Source: Rotaria socialis (lineage: Eukaryota; Rotifera; Eurotatoria; Philodinida; Philodinidae). From it: DNA of 64,000 bases. The notes beneath the pieces are model-generated. The model had not been told where the DNA came from, searched no databases, and saw nothing but the letters and a program-made list of their open reading frames with translations. The translations under genes were made by a program, and so were the position numbers. The stretch is taken from NCBI GenBank assembly GCA_905331475.1, contig CAJNYU010003754.1, positions 50,044 through 114,043 on the forward strand. The letters run 5' to 3'. How positions within the stretch are numbered: the first letter of the stretch is position 1; the number at the start of each line of letters is the position of its first letter. Positions 12,152 to 21,857 of this stretch are shown here, piece after piece.

Positions 12152-12363
12152 GAATTTCAAACAATTTTATTTAAATTTAGTTAAATTTAAATGATACAAA
12201 ATTTAAAATTTAATTAAATTTAAATTTCTTGAATTTAAATTTATTTTAAATTTAAATTTTCATTTAAAAAAAATTTAATTTATTTTAAATTTAAATTTTT
12301 GAAAATTTATTTCCCGATTTAATAAATTTTTTTAAATTTGAATGTGACACCCCTATTCAACAT

Positions 12364-13070
12364 AAACAAACGTGTTGATACTTAACTCAAGATGAAACTG
12401 AACAGTCACTTAATCTGAAACAACACCCTATCATCTATTCATGATCTCTCATTTGCACTGTATGCATTGCTAATTTTGTGCGTTCTATGAATATCGCATG
12501 GTGAGAGTTACATCCGATTTTGTTGTTCAGGTTTTTGTATCTGGAATTAAAATTTCTTGTAATTCGATATGTTGAATTTTCTATACAGATTTTTTATTAA
12601 ATTTAGAATATTACTCTGCATTATAATTAGGGTCCTTGCAGTAATACAAGGACCACTCGTTTGTCGTATCTGCTGTGAATTGTACTTATAGGATAGAGCA
12701 AAGAAACAGAGTTGTACTCTGAATATGAAGATAAAAACTAATTCTGAATTTTCTCGAATACAGTGCATTATTGAAAAAGTGGCTTATTTTATAAAATAGA
12801 AGTTTATTTTTAATATTTAAAAATAAGACCAAGAGAGCATCTACTAAACGAGGACAGGATTCAGATTTCAGAACGTATTTTTCAATTCGAAAAAGGACAT
12901 GTTAACCAGAACTAAATGAAAAGTATATTTTATTATTATTTCGCAACATATTTTATCCAAATAAGAGAAAAATAAATAGATTTCATTCTGAATTAATATT
13001 TTCTTTGTTCGCTTAAATAATTTCTTTTTACAGAAAAAAAGCATTCAAATATATACTCATACATTATATA
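12364..13070. other. Intergenic, no feature seen
   Basis: AT-rich stretch of about 700 bases between two element ends. The short open frames have no domain or splice support. Confidence 0.45.
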
Positions 13071-13926
13071 GGCAGCGGAGGGAGACACTGAGACCCGTCA
13101 GGCTTGAGCTTCACCTAGATTTCAGCTGATAAGGCTCAGCCTCACTTTCTTTTCTACTGAAGATTGTTGCTTTTTTCTCAGGATTTGCTACAATGTAAGC
13201 ATATAATCTAACACATGTAACGCTTTTACGCTGTTTTTTGTTGATCAATTTTGAGCCGCTTAACATGCTCAGGTTTATTTCATTTTTGGAGTAATTGGTC
13301 TATTCTCTATATATAATCAATGTAAAACAGCAAGTTGTTACACCGAAGCGGAATATCGTGATCGTCACGGAAAGTTGAAAATTCTTCAACAGTGTAAAAA
13401 TTGTCTTGAGGAGTGAAAATTAAATATAAGCAGGCTATTTTTTAGAGAATAAAATTCTACGGCGAACATGGAATGGTAGGCAGCATTTTTCCAAAAATTC
13501 TGTTTAAAAATTCAAAATACGATTTTTAAAAAGCCTTAACTACGATTTACGAAGCCAAAGATCCATTTTTTCCAGAAAAAAAACTACTACATACATAACC
13601 AGCGCAAAATAAGCATCTAATGGTCTATTAAGATGTCAGCCTGGAAAAAGAATTTTGAATAACTTGATCATCGAAGTATAGCATTAGATGGGCAAACCGT
13701 TCTATTGACTTGAAAAGTTATTGCTCGACTTTTGCATCAAAGCAGAAGCAAAGAAAAATATTTTTTGGTATTTTCTAATCTTCTTTTTTTATGTAGAGTA
13801 TTTTTATTTTTACTGAAATTCGAAAGAAAGAAGACATCTTTTTTCTTGATACTTTGATAAAATTCCACGGTAGCAAAAAAATATTATGAGCCTCACCTAG
13901 CGCTTAGTGACACTCCGCCGCTCCAG
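13071..13926. mobile_element. Possible degenerate TIR element, TA-flanked
   Basis: The left end GGCAGCGGAGGGAGACACTGAG resembles the reverse complement of the right end, CTGGAGCGGCGGAGTGTCACT. Both are flanked by TA, and these ends are far more GC-rich than the surroundings. The similarity is imperfect, with small indels. The interior has no coding frame. It may be an old Tc1/mariner-type or unclassified MITE; the boundaries are uncertain. Confidence 0.35.
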
Positions 13927-15196
13927 TATATTGAAAGAGATAAAAAAAAAAAGATAAACAACCAACCTTGCTTCTACACAAACTTTATAGCATGGAGAAA
14001 ACTTACGAACAACTTCGATCAGTGTGACTTAAAGAATGGAACGCTATGCTAATCGATATGGACACCCGAAAGTATAACAGCGCTGAATAGCCGCTGAGCA
14101 GTAAAGTTGTTATACCTTTAAAAACTTTAATTTCAGAACTAACCGGAATGCGCATTACTCATTTTGGTACGAAAAAGTGGTCCAAGAAATTCAGAGCTTA
14201 TATCAGCATAGTGTTAATTTCATTTCTATCACAACTGTTTTTATTGAGGAGCAGATTAAATCAATTCTGTATGAATGCAATCGTTGCAAATCAAAGGTAG
14301 AATTACGCTTCATGAATGCTACTTAAAACAGAAATAAAATTCAAGAACTATCAAACTTTTCTAGCCGTTTCCTATTTCGATATCTCTCTTACTACCTTCA
14401 AAGTCAATAGGCGGATATGAATCAACTTAGAAAAGCAAATTAAAGAGTTCGTGATTAGTATTGACTTAGAGATCTCTTGAAAATAATAAAAACATGATCT
14501 TATCACAGTGAACGCAATCTCGAATTACGTTGATTATTTTTATCATATTCTGATCTCGACGGAATGCCTATGAAAGAATTGAAGTGTTTGACTAATTGCC
14601 CATGCCTCTTGATAAAACCACGCTATTTTAATCGCGAGTTCACACTAGAATTGATATTGTAGACAATATGTATACTAGCAGAGCTATGCAACGCATTTAC
14701 AATGAATACGATTGTAGCAAACATAATAATCGTTAGTCATAAAAGGGTCCATCCAGTTTTGTTTAATTGAGGCAAAATTGATCCGATAAATTGAAAGAAT
14801 AATCTTGAGATCTGATATATAGGTCTAAATTCGTGGAATAGGTAGCCAATGATCACTCATGACGAGAGTAGAGGAAAAACGAATATCATTTTTATACCCT
14901 AACTTTGCTTCTGGTAAATCTCATCGTTGTTGTTATGCTAGCCACTACCTATGCGCTGAACGCGAATAAATAGTTTTCTATTTGAACAAAGGACAAACAG
15001 AAAATTAGATGTTTTTTTTCAAGAGTTGTATTGAAATGTTGACCGTTGCCTTTTAAAACTACCGCGCACAGGGGAAAAATTTCAGTTAAAATCAAATTAT
15101 AACACATTGTGCATAGTATCCAATAATATGTCTATGATCGTCACAAATTTTATTTGTCTAAACATCAAAATTATACGCCTGACTTTCTACTTTCAT
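13927..15196. other. Intergenic, no feature seen
   Basis: About 1.3 kb downstream of the GTPase gene. I find no exon chain or RNA gene. Confidence 0.45.
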
Positions 15197-16894
15197 TTAT
15201 GCGCTGTGAAGCAATCTGTTCCAGAGGGATTCTAGTTGTCCTGGAAAATTAAATAAATTTTTCCAAAACGATTTGTTTTCTAACACTACTTTGCACCATG
15301 CAAGCAATTTTTCGTCGTCGAGTGATTCCATAATACCTAAAATAAGTTCATCGATGCCGGACTGTTCGAACGTCTTGTCTACATCTTCATCCACAAATTT
15401 CTCGCTATTCACAGCTGTACACAACCCTTTTTTACCAAAGTAGATAATACCATTTTCTTCTCGAGTTTTGGTACTGTAGTTTTCGAGTAACCGTTGAAAA
15501 TCTTTCATGATAGCGTCGCGCTGTTTTTTTTGCCCGCCCCATTTATTTGTGCACACGAGAGCACAAAATATTTGTTTACGCATACATTCATCTAGCAGCC
15601 AATGTAGCTGTTGTAGATTTGCAAAAGAACCTGGCGATGCACAGTAGATCATGCATAGTATATCGGATTTCGGCTTTTTAAAGATGCGTTCTAAATGCTT
15701 TTGAATTTCTTCTTGCGTCCAAGTTTCAAATCCTGGCGTATCCCAGAAGTTATATTGATAGTTTATTATTTCAGATTCTTTCTCGCTGCTACCTTTGAGG
15801 ATATAACGCGAGATTGCATGCGTGCAGGAACCAAGCCCAGCACTTGTTTTAGCCAAAGTTCGTTGGCATATAGCATTGATCAATGAACTTTTTCCAACTC
15901 GCGGTGAGCCGCATAAGACAATATTGATTTCGTTGAATCTGCTAGAAATATCACGACGTGTTATGGGATCACGAGTAGCGGCCACGATCACATCTTTGAT
16001 TGCAGATGTCACTTTTAAGTAAGTGTCAGCTAAGGCACTTCGGCGAGTTAGATTTTCTTCTTGTGCAGACTGGGCATCTAATGAATATGATGAACATGAA
16101 TCAGAGATATTCGAGTTCAAGGTCGTTTTTGCTGTTGAAATCGATTCCGACGTATCAACAGAGTGCAACGTTTCACATGTGACAGAACAGTTATCTCTAC
16201 ACAAACCAGTAATTGATAATGTTTCAGATCGAGTCATAGGTGGTACGTCGTTTTGTTGCCATTCTACAGTTGCTTCGCTTTTTTGCTGATTAGAAAGCGC
16301 TAAGTGTAATTCGGGTGTTGATGTTTTCTCGATGCTAGATTCTGTCACAAGTTGATCGTGTGGTGGATTATTTGAAATATCATCTTCAGAACTAGCCATT
16401 AATGGCTATTAACATGAAAATAGAAATCATTGTGAAAAATTTAGCTAGGTGATATTTACTCTAACTCACATAGCCCAAAAAGAGACCAGCAAGATTATAT
16501 CTGTACGTACCTCCTCATTTGCATTGGTTGTTTCTATTGATTGTTTGTCATTAATTAGAATTTGTGCTTTTGCTAAATTTTCATCTTCATCTATACTTGA
16601 ATTTCGACTAACAAGAGCCGCTATTTGCTCACGTATTTCTATTTTCTCGCGCAACTGAAATCGCGCATTTTCCATAGTGAGAACTTCAGTTTCTTCTACA
16701 GTCGTTTCATTCTTTAAGAATTTGTCATTGTGTAACAGAACAAGATAATAGTCAGCACAATCAATTTTTCCATTGAGCTTGGATTTTTCAGACACATATT
16801 GAATAATGTCTTTCATCGTTGATCCCAACGACACTGGTACATGTATAGTTTCACCAGTTTGCTTGAAATGAACGTCAATCGTTGTAGATGTCAT
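15197..16894 (-). CDS. GTPase with N-terminal ubiquitin-like-looking region
   Basis: Two exons, 16511-16894 and 15197-16405, joined in phase by a GTACGT...TTAATAG intron; 530 residues from ATG 16894. Residues ~3-95 alternate strands and a helix in the order of a beta-grasp (TIDVHFKQTGETIHVPV, a helix, DYYLVLLHNDKFL, then TVEETEVL) and may be ubiquitin- or RA-like. A charged helix and a long Ser/Thr-rich linker follow. The G domain has G1 GSPRVGKSS (294-302), a G2-like Thr in GLGSCTHAIS, G3 DTPGFETW (350-357), and at the G4 position TNKWGG (414-419), where the usual NKxD aspartate is missing. The layout recalls AIG1/GIMAP or septin-like TRAFAC GTPases, but I cannot assign a subfamily. No membrane segment is seen. 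A second in-frame ATG at 16399, just after the splice, could give a shorter form. Function is unknown. Confidence 0.8.
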
Positions 16895-18947
16895 GAATTT
16901 CTTTGGAACTATAGCTTAACTTTATGAATAACAGATATTCTTCAGCTACTGGACAATGAAGGAAAGTATCGATGCGTTACGCTTCTATAAAAAAATTGGT
17001 TATACTGTCGAATTTTATCTAAATCTTGGACAATAATCATAATAGACATAACTAAGCTCACTCTATCATAAACTATCTATGTACCTACAAGAATCGATGC
17101 GTTCATATTTTTTTTAAACTATTTTCTTGAGCCGAACATATACGAAAATGTGCATCAATGATATACACCATACGTTTTCTTGAAGTTTCATTTTTGAGGG
17201 AGAACCCTCCTGAAAGAAAATTCTTGATACAAAGCTGCGCACACTCACCTTGAAATCAACTGTCGACTATATTTATTTGATGCATGTGCACAATGAAAAA
17301 TACAGCTTCAATTTATTTCAGACATTTTCTCTTGCTCTCTTTCGTATTCTCTGCCTGTAATTTTTCCTTCATAAGCAAAACACTATGAAGCAATCGATGC
17401 TTGATGTGTTGTCATGAGTTCGTTGTTAAAAAAAGTGAATTTAACAGAACAAAATCAGCAGACTCGGGCAATAAGGATGCAAACAATTGTTTTTTGCTTC
17501 CTTTCTATAGAAAATGCCTATCAAAACACGAATAGTTGAATATGTAGGTATGTAAAGAGACTATTGAGGACTACTTCCGCATTTCTAGAGAAACAACAGA
17601 AATACATACATAGTATATTTCGATCATATTCTCAAACAAAATATTCGATAACTACGACAACGTCTGAGTTTTCAAAGAATAAACAAGTATCTAGACTGAT
17701 GTTGATTTTTCATTGCTTCATCCAGCCGTGCCAGTTGACTCAAATTGCAATACTTTTTATGCGCTCTTTAGCGAGCAGATTGAATAGATCAGTATCTTGT
17801 ATATACTATATATAATCAAGGGTAATCGTACAGGGACAAGCGACTGGAAGCTATTAGTATTTGATTGTCTGATCTAGAAATTATTCGTCTATAACATTGA
17901 CTTGTGTGCTATTCTCTGAAATCAACCGTTTTCCTCATTTTATGCGTTCGATTGAGAACTCGTATTACATATCAGTCATTGTAACTGAAATGAATTTATG
18001 AAAACACTGTAATTGATGATGGATGCATTGTAGCCGACACTGCAAGGCCAGTAAAATGTTAAGATAGTTTACGTAATTGTCACGTAAACATTATCTATAT
18101 AACTTTTCAGTCATTTTCGATAATTTAAGTAGAATTTCAAACCAATATGCATTTATTTGAAGAATTTTTATTCAAATTATTTTTTTCGCAGATTCTACAT
18201 TAGCGTTCTAATGAAATATGAAGTCGTTTTTTTGCTTTTTAAGAGTTATTTGATAATAGAAAATGCGTATTGATCGATTGTTGTACGGCTTTTGCCAAAA
18301 AAACTGTTTATCTATGGCTAATTTAGTATAGATTATTCAGTTTTCATGATATTTACTTATATAACGTTTCCATTTCAGCATATGAAACAGTAAATATTTA
18401 TGTACGTCCCATGAACTATATTGTTATATCTGTGACTGATATTTATGCTGCGTTAGCGTGACATAGTGAAGTACTTAGTTTTACAATACTAGTCACTTCA
18501 GCTGAGATTGCTATTAATAATTCAACGTCAATGAACAGTCTTCTATCTCAAATGTATCCACATAACATGAAACAAGTCTAAATGGTTCACATGAGATTAG
18601 ATAATGATGTTGATTTAAAATCTTTTCTATTCATTAATCCACCAACCAAATGAATAAGTGCAATTTTAACAGTATTTCCCGGTGAAATCTTGGGAGTGTG
18701 CGCGGTGGCTTATGAATATTCCTTCCAAGCGTATACTCACACTCAATACGTGACAAACTCGCGTTGTTTTGTTTGGTATAAGTGCCAAAAATGGTTCTGT
18801 TTTTTATTTCAATTTTTTCCAGCTATAGTATTATTCCTTCTTCCTTTTCTGTCAGTTCTCTCTTCAATCGTCGCTCTTTCTCTCTTTAGCATACATTTCT
18901 ATAATTATTATACACATAAGCATGTTGCATTTTCCAATGAGTATTAG
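16895..18947. other. Intergenic, no feature seen
   Basis: About 2 kb of AT-rich sequence upstream of the GTPase gene. Short open frames (for example 17564-17815 and 18690-18947) have no recognisable content. Confidence 0.45.
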
Positions 18948-19061
18948 TCATCTGTAAGAACGATGGTGATGATCATCTACTAAATCAATATTAACGCCTT
19001 CAAGGATTTCATTAGCTAATCGATCAGTCATACGTGTCAAAGAACTTACTTGTTGCTGTCC
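18948..19061 (-). CDS. Possible isolated terminal exon
   Basis: After a CCAACTAG acceptor, 38 codons run open to TGA at 18948-18950. The text is protein-like (SSLTRMTDRLANEILEGVN, then IDLVDDHHHRSYR). I cannot find upstream exons with a matching donor, so this may be the relic of a lost gene or chance. Confidence 0.25.
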   Translation of the reverse strand, partial: GQQQVSSLTRMTDRLANEILEGVNIDLVDDHHHRSYR

Positions 19062-19627
19062 CTAGTTGGAATCATATTTTCATTGGGTCCACTATAGAAA
19101 GATGCAAACATATTAAATGCAGTATTAATGAAATATTATCCGATTGGATATGAAATGTACCTAAATCACATCGGGAAACTTTTTAAGAATCTAAGATCTG
19201 ATCATGAACAGCAGGGCATAAAGCAAAACACCGGTTCAATATGTACATTTATTAGTCTTATATTGTCAGAATAAATCCGCTTGGAACCGAACTAAGATGA
19301 TTTCGTTATACATAGCAGCAGCTTAAAATGTAAATTAAGTAATACGTTATCATGCCTGATAAAATTAAATTAAATGCCTAAAAATATGTTGGAAAGAATA
19401 ATATGAGATTTTAACTTGTTTTCAAGCAGTGATCGTTGTTTAGCGAGATGTTTTCGTATTACTGTGTTTTTATGTACTGTCAAGAATTAAAAAAAATTAA
19501 TTATGGCATTTATCAATAGCAAGAGAACATACAAGATTTCGTTTTTGAAAAAAGCAAAAACGATTATACAAAAGAAGAAACTCATTTTCCTGTTTGGTTA
19601 GCATTCATTTGGTCAATACTATTGGTA
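19062..19627. other. Intergenic, no feature seen
   Basis: About 570 bases between the possible exon and repeat R1 copy C; nothing recognised. Confidence 0.4.
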
Positions 19628-19959
19628 AATAAATGCGGAAACATCGGATTCGCATCCGATTGTTATGTGTACTGCAAAAACTGAGTCGATTTATATATGT
19701 TGTGAATAGTTCTAAGAAAAAACTCTCCTGTACACCCCCTCAGGGATGGTCTGGTCAATACTGACAATTCTTTTTGATAACTCAGCCATTTCTTGACGGA
19801 TCCTTCTCATCTTCGAACTCGACTGAGATATTGATGAGATCATTCTGTGTACAAAATTTCAAGACAATTGGATGAGGTTTTCAAGAGTTATCGTGTTAAC
19901 GTCCGGACGGACACACTGACCGAATCTAGAGTGTACTCACTTTTTGAGTACACAAAAAA
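19628..19959 (-). repeat. Dispersed repeat R1, copy C (inverted)
   Basis: Reverse-strand copy of the repeat at 10531-10874, about 332 bases. Its hairpin at the TTTTTGTGTACTC end is perfect here: GTGTACTCA paired with TGAGTACAC around an AAAAG loop. The opposite end keeps the ATCGGAT/ATCCGAT hairpin. No clear target duplication. Confidence 0.88.
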
Positions 19960-20536
19960 CCTAATCACACAAAGATAGCAAGCGGTTACATTTGAGAATT
20001 GAAGACGATGCATCGTTTTTAAATCACGAGCGTTATTTGTAAGTAATTTTATCTTTTCGACACCAATTGAAGTTACACTGACTGGTTTCTACATGTTCTA
20101 AGGTTTACTCGAAGAAATTTATTCTCATGGTTTCGAATCGTTCTTGGTTTTTTTCTTAATTACAGCTATATTACGGAAACATTATGCATGACAAAGATAT
20201 TGCATGTGTAAAGTTATGATTGCGACAAAATTCTGTATGCCATGTGCTTAACGTAATTCTAGAAGCTAATATGAACAGTATACCATATCCATTGGAGGGC
20301 ACATATTTTATCTATAGAAAATATGAACTCGTGATTTCTTTCGCGTTTATTAGTACGTAATACTCGCACTGTTAAATTTATGACTCAGTTGGTATTTTAC
20401 AATTTAATTCCAAATACACTTAGTAGCCATGCTTAGCTGAGAAAAAAGTTTGCTTATAATTTTTATGGTCTGATTGTATACTTCAAGGCACACAAAAGCT
20501 CTTTCTCAGAACAGTGGTTATAATCGAATAACAGAC
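19960..20536. other. Upstream region of the secreted-protein gene
   Basis: About 580 bases with no recognised feature; the promoter of the gene at 20537 should lie here. Confidence 0.35.
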
Positions 20537-21532
20537 ATGCTGAAAACTGTGATCATTGTCTTTGTTGCTACTTTCCTGTGTGCAGGTAAAAATCTTTGAA
20601 CGCCAAAGTTTCGAAAATGATTTGTGCTAGTTTTAGTCACTGAATCAGCTTTTATAAATTATCCAAATACGAATTCCCAAATCCAGCAACCATTCAGCAC
20701 ACCGAATTCAAACAGACCATATGGTATAGAATCGAATAAAAATGACTATCAATCCTATAATGAGAATAATCAGTGGTACAATCGTTTCAAGTTCGGTCGA
20801 TTTGATCAATCACCAATGGTAAAACACCATAAGCTTCAATCTTACGATTCTCCACAACTTATTCGACCGATCCTCCCATCTAATATGATAGATAAGTCAC
20901 CAGATGGCATACGAAACACGAACTACGACCAAAGTCTTACTCAATATGGTAGGCTTCAGAATAATTTGAAGTGGGATGGGGCGAATCAACAGCCGATGTA
21001 CAGTCAATATATTAGAAATCAATTACCATTCTATAGTTCAAATCTGAGTAAACAACAATGGATAAGTGCCATCTCAAACAGAAAATGCGGCAGAGAAGAG
21101 ATTAATAGGTACTGTCAATTAGTGAATTTCTATACTCAACATTTCCATGAATTTCGCTCGCTGCAAGTGAATTCCAAACCTAAGGTGACTATTCCTCCAT
21201 CGAGGTATGACCAAATTTCAATATCTGGACTAAATTGCATTGCGAACTTGGGCGAAAACAATCGAACACTACAGCTGCCACGCAAAGTGAGTATGATCCA
21301 TCCAAGAATTCTGAACTAAAATGTTTTCTGTTCGTAGAATGATCATCGAGATTGCACCACTCAACGCATGGTACAACAGTATAATCATAATATTGCGCCA
21401 AATAAACAGATTCAGACCTTTATGAACAGTACAATTGAATGCAATGGAACATTCCAATTTAGCAGAGCTAACGCAAATTCCGTCTCAACTATTCAATTTA
21501 TTTCCTTCTGTATATTCATATACTTCATATAA
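20537..21532 (+). CDS. Secreted, probably GPI-anchored Asn/Gln/Tyr-rich protein, unknown
   Basis: Three exons: 20537-20585, 20637-21286 and 21338-21532; 297 residues. Exon 1 encodes a clean signal peptide (MLKTVIIVFVATFLCA) and ends CAG|GTAAAA. The acceptor region holds two in-frame AG sites (20630 and 20636), so two products differing by two residues are possible. The middle is rich in Asn, Gln, Tyr, Ser and Pro (NSQIQQPFSTPNSNRPYG), probably disordered. The last ~120 residues contain six cysteines (KCGREEINRYCQ, GLNCIANLG, HRDCTTQRM, IECNG) and N-glycosylation sites such as NRT and NST. The extreme C-terminus is hydrophobic (STIQFISFCIFIYFI), as expected for a GPI-attachment signal. AATAAA lies at 21583-21588. 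I recognise no family. The Cys pattern suggests a small disulfide-bonded domain on the cell surface. Confidence 0.75.
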
Positions 21533-21857
21533 TCAACTTTTCAACACCATACAAACGTTTAATTTACGAACTTTTTCTTTCCAATAAATCACTGTATTGC
21601 CTACATTTCTAATGGAGGAATAGTATTCTCTTATGCAAGCATGTGCGTATGATCGTCTGCAGACGGCAGTCGGAAAGATCAGAAGAACTGCACAGACACT
21701 CGTGTTGAGTCTTAGACATATATGATACGTTCATTTTATCATTTAACTTGGAGTCCACTTTTAGAGTGCTGTTATAATGAATATTCTAATGAGAAACAAT
21801 TTTTCAGTGATGAAAAGTTAGCTAGTAGAAAATTTCGGAAATATTCCTATTCTATCA

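Larger units (their letters stand above)
10996..12355. mobile_element. hAT-like TIR element with 8-bp target duplication
   Basis: The left end is TAGGGGTGTCA and the right end TGACACCCCTA, a perfect 11-bp terminal inverted repeat. Both sides are flanked by the identical octamer TTCAACAT (10988-10995 and 12356-12363). An 8-bp duplication with a short TIR starting TAGGGG is characteristic of the hAT superfamily. The visible interior is low-complexity AAATTTAAATTT arms and a 162-base direct repeat around an assembly gap. No transposase frame is visible; it could be hidden in the gap or absent (a non-autonomous element). Confidence 0.8.

Noticed and set aside
2896..19959. Coding potential of the R1 repeat around the DLINISVEFEDEKDPS frame
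   Set aside because: The frame is interrupted by stops or frameshifts at different places in the copies, and flanking similarity is DNA-level, not protein-like.
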